Assembly: GCA_920105625.2 (NCBI GenBank)
Contig: OV050032.1
Span: forward strand, 110,158,542-110,222,541
Direction of reading: 5' to 3'
From: Clusia tigrina
Lineage: Eukaryota > Arthropoda > Insecta > Diptera > Clusiidae
Length of the DNA stretch: 64,000 nt
The notes under the pieces are model-generated. The model was not told the DNA's origin. It saw only the letters and a program-made list of their open reading frames with translations, and did no database searches. Of this stretch, positions 26,760-40,050 are shown piece after piece. The translations under genes and the position numbers were made by a program. Each line of letters starts with the position of its first letter. The stretch's first letter is position 1.

Positions 26760-29700
26760 ATGCTCGAGTACTTTATTGTTACAAAATTTCCAGTAAAAAG
26801 TTACAAGCATTTGTATGTTGAAAACTTTGATAGGTGTAGGACGTACCGTATAGGAGTTAAGGCCATTTGAAGTTTTATCAGTGTTTGATTTGGGACTCTA
26901 GGGTAGCATAGCTTTGAGCGATGGCTTAAATTGACAAGAGGCTCGAGTACTTTATTGTTACAAAATTTCAAGGTTTTATGACGCTCCAGTAAAAAGTTAC
27001 AACATTTGAATGTTGCCAACTTTGATAGGTGTAGGACGTACCGTAAAGAAGTTAGGGGCGTTTGAAGTTTTACCAGTGTTTGATTTGGGACTCTAGGGTA
27101 GCATAGCTTTGAGCGATAGCTTAAATTGACAAGATGCTCGAGTACTTTATTGTTACAAAATTTCAAGGTTTTATGACGCTCCAGTAAAAAGTTACAAGCA
27201 TTTGTATGTTGCAAACTTTGATAGGTGTAGGACGTACCGTAGAAAAGTTAGGGGCGTTTGAAGTTTTATCAGTGTTTGATTTGGGACTCTAGGGTAGCAT
27301 AGCTTTGAGCGATAGCTTAAATGGACAAGATGCTCGAGTACTTTATTGTTACAAAATTTCAAGGTTTTATGACGCTCCAGTAAAAAGTTACAAGCATTTG
27401 AATGTTGCCAACTTTGATAGGTGTAGGACGTACCGTATAGAAGTTAGGAGCGTTTGAAGTTTTATCAGTGTTTGATTTGGGACTCTAGGGTAGCATAGCT
27501 TTGAGCGATGGCTTAAATTGACAAGAGGCTCGGGTACTTCATTGTTACAAAATATCAAGGTTTTATGACGCTCCAGTAAAAAGTTACAAGCATTTGTATG
27601 TTGCAAACTTTGATAGGTGTAGGACGTCCCGTATAGAAGTTAGGGCCATTTGAAGTTTTATCAGTGTTGGATTTGGGACTCTAGCGTAGCATAGCTTTGA
27701 GCGATAGCTTAAATTGACAAGATGCTCGAGTACTTTATTGTTACAAAATTTCAAGTTTTATGACGCTCCAGTAAAAAGTTACAAGCATTTGAATATTGCC
27801 AACTTTGATAGGTGTAGGACGTACCGTAAAGAAGTTAGGGGCGTTTGAAGTTTTATCAGTGTTTGATTTGGGACTCAAGCGTAGCATAGCTTTGAGCGAT
27901 AGCTTAAATTGACAAGAGGGTCGAGTACTTCATTGTTACAAAATTTCAAGGTTTTATGACGCTCCAGTAAAAAGTTACAAGCATTTGAATGTTGCCAACT
28001 TTGATAGGTGTAGGACGTACCCTATAGAAGTTAGGGCCATTTGAAGTTTTATCAGTGTTTGATTTGGGACTCTAGGGTAGCATAGCTTTGAGCGATGGCT
28101 TAAATTGACAAGAGGCTCGAGTACTTTATTGTTACAAAATTTCAAGGTTTTATGACGCTCCAGTAAAAAGTTACAAGCATTTGTATGTTGCAAACTTTGA
28201 TAGGTGTAGGACGTACCGTAGAAAAGTTAGGGGCGTTTGAAGTTTTATCAGTGTTTGATTTGGGACTCTAGGGTAGCAAAGCTTTGAGCGATAGCTTAAA
28301 TGGACAAGCTGCTCGAGTACTTTATTGTTACAAAATTACAAGGTTTTATGACGCTCCAGTAAAAAGTTACAAGCATTTGAATGTTGCCAACTTTGATAGG
28401 TGTAGGACGTACCGTAAAGAAGTTAGGGGCGTTTGAAGTTTTATCAGTGTTTGATTTGGGACTCAAGGGTAGCATAGCTTTGAGCGATGGCCTAAATTGA
28501 CAAGAGGCTCGAGTAATTTATTGTTACAAAATTTCAAGGTTTTAGGACGCTCCAGTAAAAAGTTACAAGCATTTGTATGTTGCAAACTTTGATAGGTGTA
28601 GGACGTACCGTATAGAAGTTAGGGCCATTTGAAGTTTTATCAGTGTTTGATTTGGGACTCTAGGGTAGCATAGCTTTGAGCGATAACTTAAATTGACAAG
28701 ATGCTCGAGTACTTTATTGTTTCAAAATTTCAATGTTTTATGACGCTCCAGTAAAATGTCACAAGCATTTGTATGTTGCAAACTTTGATAGGTGTAGGAC
28801 GTACAGTAAAGAAGTTAGGGCCATTTGAAGTTTTATCAGTGTTTGATTCGGGACTCTAGGGTAGCATAGCTTTGAGCGATTGCTTAAATTGACAAGAGGC
28901 TCGAGTACTTTATTGTTACAAAATTTCAAGGTTTTATGACGCTCCAGTAAAAAGTTACAAGCATTTGTATGTTGCAAACTTTGATAGGTGTAGGACGTAC
29001 CGTAAAGAAGTTAGGGGCGTTTGAAGTTTTATCAGTATTTGATTTGGGATTCAAGCGTAACATAGCTTTGAGCGATAGCTTAAATTGACAAGAGGCTCGA
29101 GAACGTCATTGTTACAAAATTTCAAGGTTTTATGACGCTCCAGTAAAAAGATACAAGCATTTGTATGTTGCAAACTTTGATAGGTGTCGGACGTACCGTA
29201 AAGAAGTTAGGGGCGTTTTAAGTTTTATCAGTGTTTGATTTGGGACTCAAGCGTAGCATAGCTTTGAGCGATAGCTTAAATTGACAAGAGGCTCGAGTAC
29301 TTTATTGTTACAAAATTTCAAGGTTTTATGACGCTCCAGAAAAAAGATACAAGCATTTGTATGTTGCCAACTTTGATAGGTGTAGGACGTACCGTATAGA
29401 AGTTAGGGGCGTTTGAAGTTTTATCAGTGTTTGATTTGGGACTCTAGGGTAGCATAGTTTTGAGCGATAGCCTAAATTGACAAGAGGCTCGAGTACTTTA
29501 TTGTTACAAAATTTCCAGTAAAAAGTTACAAGCATTTGAATGTTGCCAACTTTGATAGGTGTAGGACGTACCGTATAGAAGTTAGGGGCGTTTGAAGTTT
29601 TATCAGTGTTTGATTTGGGACTCTAGGGTAGCATAGCTTTGAGCGATGGCTTAAATTGACAAGATGCTCGAGTACTTTATTGTTACAAAGTTTCAAGGTT

Positions 29701-32700
29701 TTATGACGCTCCAATAAAAAGATACAAGCATTTGTATGTTGCAAACTTTGATAGGTGAAGGACTTACCGTAAAGAAGTTAGGGGCGTTTGAAGTTTTATC
29801 AGTGTTTGATTTGGGACTCAAGCGTGGCATAGCTTTGAGCGATAGCTTAACTTGACAAGAGGGTCGAGTACTTTATTGTTACAAAATTTCAAGGTTTTAT
29901 GACGCTCCAGTAAAAAGTTACAAGCATTTGAATGTTGCCAACTTTGATAGGTGTAGGACGTACCCTATAGAAGTTAGGGCCATTTGAAGTTTTATCAGTG
30001 TTTGATTTGGGACTCTAGGGTAGCATAGCTTTGAGCGATGGCTTAAATTGACAAGAGGCTCGAGTACTTTATTGTTACAAAATTTCAAGGTTTTATGACG
30101 CTCCAGTAAAAAGTTACAAGCATTTGTATGTTGCAAACTTTGATAGGTGTAGGACGTACCGTAGAAAAGTTAGGGGCGTTTGAAGTTTTATCAGTGTTTG
30201 ATTTGGGACTCTAGGGTAGCATAGCTTTGAGCGATAACTTAAATGGACAAGCTGCTCGAGTACTTTATTGTTACAAAATTACAAGGTTTTATGACGCTCC
30301 AGTAAAAAGTTACAAGCATTTGAATGTTGCCAACTTTGATAGGTGTAGGACGTACCGTAAAGAAGTTAGGGGCGTTTGAAGTTTTATCAGTGTTTGATTT
30401 GGGACTAAAGGGTAGCATAGCTTTGAGCGATGGCCTAAATTGACAAGAGGCTCGAGTACTTTATTGTTACAAAATTTCAAGGTTTTAGGACGCTCCAGTA
30501 AAAAGTTACAAGCATTTGTATGTTGCAAACTTTGATAGGTGAAGGACGTACCGTATAGAAGTTAGGGGCGTTTGAAGTTTTATCAGTGTTTGATTTGGGA
30601 CTCTAGGGTAGCATAGCTTTGAACGATAACTTAAATTGACAAGATGCTCGAGTACTTTATTGTTACAAAATTTCCAGTAAAAAGTTAAAAGCATTTGTAT
30701 GTTGAAAACTTTGATAGGTGTAGGACGTACCGTATAGGAGTTAAGGCCATTTGAAGTTTTATCAGTGTTTGATTTGGGACTCTAGGGTAGCATAGCTTTG
30801 AGCGATGGCTTAAATTGACAAGAGGCTCGAGTACTTTATTGTTACAAAATTTCAAGGTTTTATGACGCTCCAGTAAAAAGTTACAACATTTGAATGTTGC
30901 CAACTTTGATAGGTGTAGGACGTACCGTAAAGAAGTTAGGGGCGTTTGAAGTTTTACCAGTGTTTGATTTGGGACTCTAGGGTAGCATAGCTTTGAGCGA
31001 TAGCTTAAATTGACAAGATGCTCGAGTACTTTATTGTTACAAAATTTCAAGGTTTTATGACGCTCCAGTAAAAAGTTACAAGCATTTGTATGTTGCAAAC
31101 TTTGATAGGTGTAGGACGTACCGTAGAAAAGTTAGGGGCGTTTGAAGTTTTATCAGTGTTTGATTTGGGACTCTAGGGTAGCATAGCTTTGAGCGATAGC
31201 TTAAATGGACAAGATGCTCGAGTACTTTATTGTTACAAAATTTCAAGGTTTTATGACGCTCCAGTAAAAAGTTACAAGCATTTGAATGTTGCCAACTTTG
31301 ATAGGTGTAGGACGTACCGTATAGAAGTTAGGAGCGTTTGAAGTTTTATCAGTGTTTGATTTGGGACTCTAGGGTAGCATAGCTTTGAGCGATGGCTTAA
31401 ATTGACAAGAGGCTCGGGTACTTCATTGTTACAAAATATCAAGGTTTTATGACGCTCCAGTAAAAAGTTACAAGCATTTGTATGTTGCAAACTTTGATAG
31501 GTGTAGGACGTCCCGTATAGAAGTTAGGGCCATTTGAAGTTTTATCAGTGTTGGATTTGGGACTCTAGCGTAGCATAGCTTTGAGCGATAGCTTAAATTG
31601 ACAAGATGCTCGAGTACTTTATTGTTACAAAATTTCAAGTTTTATGACGCTCCAGTAAAAAGTTACAAGCATTTGAATATTGCCAACTTTGATAGGTGTA
31701 GGACGTACCGTAAAGAAGTTAGGGGCGTTTGAAGTTTTATCAGTGTTTGATTTGGGACTCAAGCGTAGCATAGCTTTGAGCGATAGCTTAAATTGACAAG
31801 AGGGTCGAGTACTTCATTGTTACAAAATTTCAAGGTTTTATGACGCTCCAGTAAAAAGTTACAAGCATTTGTATGTTGCAAACTTTGATAGGTGTAGGAC
31901 GTACCGTAAAGAAGTTAGGGGCGTTTGAAGTTTTATCAGTGTTTGATTTGGGACTCTAGGGTAGCATAGCTTTCAGCGATGGCTTAAATTGACAAGATGC
32001 TCGAGTACTTTATTGTTACAAAGTTTCAAGGTTTTATGACGCTCCAATAAAAAGATACAAGCATTTGTATGTTGCAAACTTTGATAGGTGTAGGACTTAC
32101 CGTAAAGAAGTTAGGGGCGTTTGAAGTTTTATCAGTGTTTGATTTGGGACTCAAGCGTGGCATAGCTTTGAGCGATAGCTTAAATTGACAAGAGGGTCGA
32201 GTACTTTATTGTTACAAAATTTCAAGGTTTTATGACGCTCCAGTAAAAAGTTACAAGCATTTGAATGTTGCCAACTTTGATAGGTGTAGGACGTACCCTA
32301 TAGAAGTTAGGGCCATTTGAAGTTTTATCAGTGTTTGATTTGGGACTCTAGGGTAGCATAGCTTTGAGCGATGGCTTAAATTGACAAGAGGCTCGAGTAC
32401 TTTATTGTTACAAAATTTCAAGGTTTTATGACGCTCCAGTAAAAAGTTACAAGCATTTGTATGTTGCAAACTTTGATAGGTGTAGGACGTACCGTAGAAA
32501 AGTTAGGGGCGTTTGAAGTTTTATCAGTGTTTGATTTGGGACTCTAGGGTAGCAAAGCTTTGAGCGATAGCTTAAATGGACAAGCTGCTCGAGTACTTTA
32601 TTGTTACAAAATTACAAGGTTTTATGACGCTCCAGTAAAAAGTTACAAGCATTTGAATGTTGCCAACTTTGATAGGTGTAGGACGTACCGTAAAGAAGTT

Positions 32701-34780
32701 AGGGGCGTTTGAAGTTTTATCAGTGTTTGATTTGGGACTCAAGGGTAGCATAGCTTTGAGCGATGGCCTAAATTGACAAGAGGCTCGAGTAATTTATTGT
32801 TACAAAATTTCAAGGTTTTAGGACGCTCCAGTAAAAAGTTACAAGCATTTGTATGTTGCAAACTTTGATAGGTGTAGGACGTACCGTATAGAAGTTAGGG
32901 CCATTTGAAGTTTTATCAGTGTTTGATTTGGGACTCTAGGGTAGCATAGCTTTGAGCGATAACTTAAATTGACAAGATGCTCGAGTACTTTATTGTTTCA
33001 AAATTTCAATGTTTTATGACGCTCCAGTAAAATGTCACAAGCATTTGTATGTTGCAAACTTTGATAGGTGTAGGACGTACAGTAAAGAAGTTAGGGCCAT
33101 TTGAAGTTTTATCAGTGTTTGATTCGGGACTCTAGGGTAGCATAGCTTTGAGCGATTGCTTAAATTGACAAGAGGCTCGAGTACTTTATTGTTACAAAAT
33201 TTCAAGGTTTTATGACGCTCCAGTAAAAAGTTACAAGCATTTGTATGTTGCAAACTTTGATAGGTGTAGGACGTACCGTAAAGAAGTTAGGGGCGTTTGA
33301 AGTTTTATCAGTATTTGATTTGGGATTCAAGCGTAACATAGCTTTGAGCGATAGCTTAAATTGACAAGAGGCTCGAGAACGTCATTGTTACAAAATTTCA
33401 AGGTTTTATGACGCTCCAGTAAAAAGATACAAGCATTTGTATGTTGCAAACTTTGATAGGTGTCGGACGTACCGTAAAGAAGTTAGGGGCGTTTTAAGTT
33501 TTATCAGTGTTTGATTTGGGACTCAAGCGTAGCATAGCTTTGAGCGATAGCTTAAATTGACAAGAGGCTCGAGTACTTTATTGTTACAAAATTTCAAGGT
33601 TTTATGACGCTCCAGAAAAAAGATACAAGCATTTGTATGTTGCCAACTTTGATAGGTGTAGGACGTACCGTATAGAAGTTAGGGGCGTTTGAAGTTTTAT
33701 CAGTGTTTGATTTGGGACTCTAGGGTAGCATAGTTTTGAGCGATAGCTTAAATTGACAAGATGCTCGAGTACTTTATTGTTACAAAATTTCCAGTAAAAA
33801 GTTACAAGCATTTGAATGTTGCCAACTTTGATAGGTGTAGGACGTACCGTATAGAAGTTAGGGGCGTTTGAAGTTTTATCAGTGTTTGATTTGGGACTCT
33901 AGGGTAGCATAGCTTTGAGCGATGGCTTAAATTGACAAGAGGCTCGAGTACTTTATTGTTACAAAGTTTCAAGGTTTTATGACGCTCCAATAAAAAGATA
34001 CAAGCATTTGTATGTTGCAAACTTTGATAGGTGAAGGACTTACCGTAAAGAAGTTAGGGGCGTTTGAAGTTTTATCAGTGTTTGATTTGGGACTCAAGCG
34101 TGGCATAGCTTTGAGCGATAGCTTAACTTGACAAGAGGGTCGAGTACTTTATTGTTACAAAATTTCAAGGTTTTATGACGCTCCAGTAAAAAGTTACAAG
34201 CATTTGAATGTTGCCAACTTTGATAGGTGTAGGACGTACCCTATAGAAGTTAGGGCCATTTGAAGTTTTATCAGTGTTTGATTTGGGACTCTAGGGTAGC
34301 ATAGCTTTGAGCGATGGCTTAAATTGACAAGAGGCTCGAGTACTTTATTGTTACAAAATTTCAAGGTTTTATGACGCTCCAGTAAAAAGTTACAAGCATT
34401 TGTATGTTGCAAACTTTGATAGGTGTTGGACGTACCGTAGAAAAGTTAGGGGCGTTTGAAGTTTTATCAGTGTTTGATTTGGGACTCTAGGGTAGCATAG
34501 CTTTGAGCGATAACTTAAATGGACAAGCTGCTCGAGTACTTTATTGTTACAAAATTACAAGGTTTTATGACGCTCCAGTAAAAAGTTACAAGCATTTGAA
34601 TGTTGCCAACTTTGATAGGTGTAGGACGTACCGTAAAGAAGTTAGGGGCGTTTGAAGTTTTATCAGTGTTTGATTTGGGACTAAAGGGTAGCATAGCTTT
34701 GAGCGATGGCCTAAATTGACAAGAGGCTCGAGTACTTTATTGTTACAAAATTTCAAGGTTTTAGGACGCTCCAGTAAAAA
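26760..34780 (+). repeat. 20/22-mer higher-order repeat, period 3884-4276 bp (two copies)
   Basis: The stretch 26760-27950 matches 30644-31834 at offset 3884, and 27975-30500 matches 32251-34776 at offset 4276. The 392-bp change equals two monomers present near 31.85-32.25 kb and missing from the first copy. Private markers shared at offset 4276 include TTATTGTTTCAAAATTTC (about 28722 and 32998), CTCGAGAACGTCATTG (about 29097 and 33373), GGTGTCGGACG (about 29184 and 33460) and GCGTAACATAGC. These rare states appear nowhere else that I saw, so the duplication is recent. Confidence 0.88.
30490..30560 (+). repeat. Chimeric monomer at the 3884/4276-bp unit boundary
   Basis: Left of about 30530 the sequence follows the 13.73-kb type (TTTTAGGACGCTCCAG, AAGCATTTGTATG, GCAAACTTTG). 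To the right it follows the 9.29/15.13-kb type (GGTGAAGGACG, TATAGAAGTTAGGGGCG, GAACGATAACTT). The related monomer at 34.78 kb lacks the switch. I infer an exchange breakpoint inside this monomer that generated the duplication at 26.8-34.8 kb. Confidence 0.7.
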
Positions 34781-37700
34781 GTTACAAGCATTTGTATGTT
34801 GCAAACTTTGATAGGTGTAGGACGTACCGTATAGAAGTTAGGGCCATTTGAAGTTTTATCAGTGTTTGATTTGGGACTCTAGGGTAGCATAGCTTTGAGC
34901 GATAACTTAAATTGACAAGATGCTCGAGTACTTTATTGTTACAAAATTTCAATGTTTTATGACGCTCCAGTAAAATGTCACAAGCATTTGTATGTTGCAA
35001 ACTTTGATAGGTGTAGGACGTACAGTAAAGAAGTTAGGGCCATTTGAAGTTTTATCAGTGTTTGATTCGGGACTCTAGGGTAGCATAGCTTTGAGCGATT
35101 GCTTAAATTTACAAGAGGCTCGAGTACTTTATTGTTACAAAGTTTCAAGGTTTTATGACGCTCCAGTAAAAAGATACAAGCATTTGTATGTTGCAAACTT
35201 TGATAGGTGCAGGACGTACCGTAAAGAAGTTAGGGGCGTTTGAAGTTTTATCAGTGTTTGATTTGGGACTCAAGCGTAGCATAGCTTTGAGCGATAGCTT
35301 AAATTGACAAGAGGGTCGAGTACTTTATTGTTACAAAATTTCAAGGTTTTATGACGCTCCAGTAAAAAGTTACAAGCATTTGTATGTTGCAAACTTTGAT
35401 AGGTGTAGGACGTACCGTATAGGAGTTAGGGCCATTTGAAGTTTTATCAGTGTTTGATTTGGGACTCTAGGGTAGCATAGCTTTGAGCGATGGCTTAAAT
35501 TGACAAGAGGCTCGAGTACTTTATTGTTACAAAATTTCAAGGTTTTATGACGCTCCAGTAAAAAGTTACAACATTTGAATGTTGCCAACTTTGATAGGTG
35601 TAGGACGTACCGTAAAGAAGTTAGGGGCGTTTGAAGTTTTATCAGTGCTTGATTTGGGACTCTAGGGTAGCATAGCTTTGAGCGATAGCTTAAATTGACA
35701 AGATGCTCGAGTACTTTATTGTTACAAAATTTCAAGGTTTTATGACGCTCCAGTAAAAAGTTACAAGCATTTGTATGTTGCAAACTTTGATAGGTGTAGG
35801 ACGTACCGTAAAGAAGTTAGGGGCGTTTGAAGTTATATCAGTATTTGATTTGGGATTCAAGCGTAGCATAGCTTTGAGCGATAGCTTAAATTGACAAGAG
35901 GCTCGAGTACTTCATTGTTACAAAATTTCAAGGTTTTATGACGCTCCAGTAAAAAGATACAAGCATTTGTATGTTGCAAACTTTGATAGGTGTAGGACGT
36001 ACCGTAAAGAAGTTAGGGGCGTTTTAAGTTTTATCAGTGTTTGATTTGGGACTCAAGCGTAGCATAGCTTTGAGCGATAGCTTAAATTGACAAGAGGCTC
36101 GAGTACTTTATTGTTACAAAATTTCAAGGTTTTATGACGCTCCAGAAAAAAGATACAAGCATTTGTATGTTGCCAACTTTGATAGGTGAAGGACGTACCG
36201 TATAGAACTTAGGGGCGTTTGAAGTTTTATCAGTGTTTGATTTGGGACTCTAGGGTAGCATAGCTTTGAACGATAACTTAAATTGACAAGATGCTCGAGT
36301 ACTTTATTGTTACAAAATTTCCAGTAAAAAGTTACAAGCATTTGTATGTTGAAAACTTTGATAGGTGTAGGACGTACCGTATAGGAGTTAAGGCCATTTG
36401 AAGTTTTATCAGTGTTTGATTTGGGACTCTATGGTAGCATAGCTTTGAGCGATGGCTTAAATTGACAAGAGGCTCGAGTACTTTATTGTTACAAAATTTC
36501 AAGGTTTTATGACGCTCCAGTAAAAAGTTACAACATTTGAATGTTGCCAACTTTGATAGGTGTAGGACGTACCGTAAAGAAGTTAGGGGCGTTTGAAGTT
36601 TTATCAGTGTTTGATTTGGGACTCTAGGGTAGCATAGCTTTGAGCGATAGCTTAAATTGACAAGATGCTCGAGTACTTTATTGTTACAAAATTTCAAGGT
36701 TTTATGACGCTCCAGTAAAAAGTTACAAGCATTTGTATGTTGCAAACTTTGATAGGTGTAGGACGTACCGTAGAAAAGTTAGGGGCGTTTGAAGTTTTAT
36801 CAGTGTTTGATTTGGGACTCTAGGGTAGCATAGCTTTGAGCGATAGCTTAAATTGACAAGATGCTCGAGTACTTTATTGTTACAAAATTTCAAGGTTTTA
36901 TGACGCTCCAGTAAAAAGTTACAAGCATTTGAATGTTGCCAACTTTGATAGGTGTAGGACGTACCGTATAGAAGTTAGGAGCGTTTGAAGTTTTATCAGT
37001 GTTTGATTTGGGACTCTAGGGTAGCATAGCTTTGAGCGATGGCTTAAATTGACAAGAGGCTCGGGTACTTCATTGTTACAAAATATCAAGGTTTTATGAC
37101 GCTCCAGTAAAAAGTTACAAGCATTTGTATGTTGCAAACTTTGATAGGTGTAGGACGTCCCGTATAGAAGTTAGGGCCATTTGAAGTTTTATCAGTGTTG
37201 GATTTGGGACTCTAGCGTAGCATAGCTTTGAGCGATAGCTTAAATTGACAAGATGCTCGAGTACTTTATTGTTACAAAATTTCAAGGTTTTATGACGCTC
37301 CAGTAAAAAGTTACAAGCATTTGAATATTGCCAACTTTGATAGGTGTAGGACGTACCGTAAAGAAGTTAGGGGCGTTTGAAGTTTTATCAGTGTTTGATT
37401 TGGGACTCAAGCGTAGCATAGCTTTGAGAGATAGTTTAAATTGACAAGAGGGTCGAGTACTTCATTGTTACAAAATATCAAGGTTTTATGACGCTCCAGT
37501 AAAAAGTTACAAGCATTTGTATGTTGCAAACTTTGATAGGTGTAGGACGTACCGTATAGAAGTTAGGGCCATTTGAAGTTTTATCAGTGTTTGATTTGGG
37601 ACTCAAGCGTAGCATAGCTTTGAGCGATAGCTTAAATTGACAAGAGGCTCGAGTACTTTATTGTTACAAAATTTCAAGGTTTTATGACGCTCCAGAAAAA

Positions 37701-39599
37701 AGATACAAGCATTTGTATGTTGCCAACTTTGATAGGTGTAGGACGTACCGTATAGAAGTTAGGGGCGTTTGAAGTTTTATCAGTGTTTGATTTGGGACTC
37801 TAGGGTAGCATAGTTTTGAGCGATAACTTAAATTGACAAGATGCTCGAGTACTTTATTGTTACAAAATTTCCAGTAAAAAGTTACAAGCATTTGAATGTT
37901 GCCAACTTTGATAGGTGTAGGACGTACCGTATAGAAGTTAGGGGCGTTTGAAGTTTTATCAGTGTTTGATTTGGGACTCTAGGGTAGCATAGCTTTGAGC
38001 GATGGCTTAAATTGACAAGAGGCTCGGGTACTTCATTGTTACAAAATATCAAGGTTTTATGACGCTCCAGTAAAAAGTTACAAGCATTTGTATGTTGCAA
38101 ACTTTGATAGGTGTAGGACGTACCGTATAGAAGTTAGGGCCATTTGAAGTTTTATCAGTGTTTGATTTGGGACTCTAGGGTAGGATAGCTTTGAGCGATA
38201 GCTTAAATTGACAAGATGCTCGAGTACTTTATTATTACAAAATTTCAAGGTTTTATGACGCTCCAGTAAAAAGTTACAAGCATTTGAATATTGCCAACTT
38301 TGATAGGAGTAGGACGTACCGTAAAGAAGTTAGGGGCGTTTGAAGTTTTATCAGTGTTTGATTTGGGACTCAAGCGTAGGATAGCTTTGAGCGATAGCTT
38401 AAATTGACAAGAGGCTCGAGTACTTTATTGTTACAAAATTTCAAGGTTTTATGACGCTCCAGAAAAAAGATACAAGCATTTGTATGTTGCCAACTTTGAT
38501 AGGTGTAGGACGTACCGTATAGAAGTTAGGGGCGTTTGAAGTTTTATCAGTGTTTGATTTGGGACTCTAGGGTAGCATAGCTTTGAGCGATAACTTAAAT
38601 TGACAAGATGCTCGAGTACTTTATTGTTACAAAATTTCAAGGTTTTATGACGCTCCAGTAAAAAGTTACAAGCATTTGAATGTTGCCAACTTTGATAGGT
38701 GTAGGACGTACCGTATAGAAGTTAGGGGCGTTTGACGTTTTATCAGTGTTTGATTTGGGACTCTAGGGTAGCATAGCTTTGAGCGATGGCTTACATTGAC
38801 AAGAGGGTCGGGTACTTCATTGTTACAAAATTTCAAGGTTTTATGACGCTCCAGTAAAAAGTTACTAGCATTTGAATGTTGCACACTTTGATAGGTGTAG
38901 GACGTACCGTAAAGAAGTTAGGGCCATTTGAAGTTTTATCAGTGTTTGATTTGGGACTCTAGGGTAGCATAGCTTTGAGCGATGGCTTAAATTGACAAGA
39001 GGCTCGAGTACTTCATTGTTACAAAATTTCAAGGTTTTATAACGCTCCAGTAAAATGTTACAAGCATTTGTATATTGCAAACTTTGATAGGTGTAGGACG
39101 TACCGTATAGAAGTTAGGACCATTTGAAGTTTTATCAGTGTTTGACTTGGGACTCTAGGGTAGCATAGCTTTGAGCGATAGCTTAAATTGACAAGAGGCT
39201 CGGGTACTTCATTGTTACAAAATTTCAAGGTTTTAGGACGCTCCAGAAAAAAGTTACAAGCATTTGTATGTTGCAAACTTTGATAGGTGTAGGACGTACC
39301 GTATAGAAGTTAGGGGCGTTTGAAGTTTTATCAGTGTTTCATTTGGGACTCAAGGGTAGCATAGCTTTGAGCGATAACTTAAATTGACAAGAGGCTCGAG
39401 AACTTTATTGTTACAAAATTTCAAGGTTTTATGACGCTCCAGTAAAAAGTTACAAGCATTTGTATGTTGCAAACTTTGAAAGGTGTAGGACGTACCGTAA
39501 AGAAGTTAGGGCCATTTGAAGTTTTATCAGTGTTTGATTTGGGACTCTAGGGTAGCATAGCTTTGAGCGATAGCTTAAATTGACAAGAGGCTCGGGTAC

Positions 39600-40050
39600 T
39601 TCATTGTTACAAAATTTCAAGGTTTTAGGACGCTCCAGAAAAAAGATACAAGCATTTGTATGTTGCCAACTTTGATAGGTGTAGGACGTACCGTATAGAA
39701 GTTAGGGGCGTTTGAAGTTTTATCAGTGTTTGATTTGGGACTCTAGGGTAGCATAGTTTTGAGCGATAACTTAAATTGACAAGAGGCTCGAGAACTTTAT
39801 TGTTACAAAATTTCAAGGTTTTATGACGCTCCAGTAAAAAGTTACAAGCATTTGTATATTGCAAACTTTGATAGGTGTAGGACGTACCGTATAGAAGTTA
39901 GGACCATTTGAAGTTTTATCAGTGTTTGACTTGGGACTCTAGGGTAGCATAGCTTTGAGCGATAGCTTAAATTGACAAGAGGCACGGGTACTTCATTGTT
40001 ACAAAATTTCAAGGTTTTAGGACGCTCCAGAAAAAAGATACAAGCATTTG
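39600..40050 (+). repeat. Chimeric monomers near 39.63 and 40.02 kb
   Basis: Both monomers combine TTTTAGGACGCTCCAGAAAAAAG, here split as TTTTAGGACGCTCCAG and CAGAAAAAAGATACAAG. The AGGACG state normally goes with AAAGTTACAAG (for example 39236-39258), and the AAAGATACAAG state normally goes with TTATGACG (for example 37682). The hybrids sit where the 12-mer unit starting at 37872 joins the next unit, so they probably record the crossover that created it, followed by a local copy 392 bp away. Confidence 0.68.

Larger units (their letters stand above)
274..36546 (+). repeat. 195-bp monomer subclass with a 7-bp perfect inverted repeat (16 copies)
   Basis: A 1-bp deletion changes ACAAGCATTTG to ACAACATTTG and, with the GAATG state, creates CAACATT-TG-AATGTTG, a perfect inverted repeat with 7-bp arms and a 2-base loop. 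Copies start at 274, 665, 1822, 5741, 8483, 9641, 11991, 14521, 15483, 16854, 17816, 26038, 27000, 30884, 35569 and 36531. None was seen after 36546. Because 195 is divisible by 3, the minus-strand reading frame continues through these monomers and produces the longest apparent ORFs. The coordinates given span first to last copy. Confidence 0.92.
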
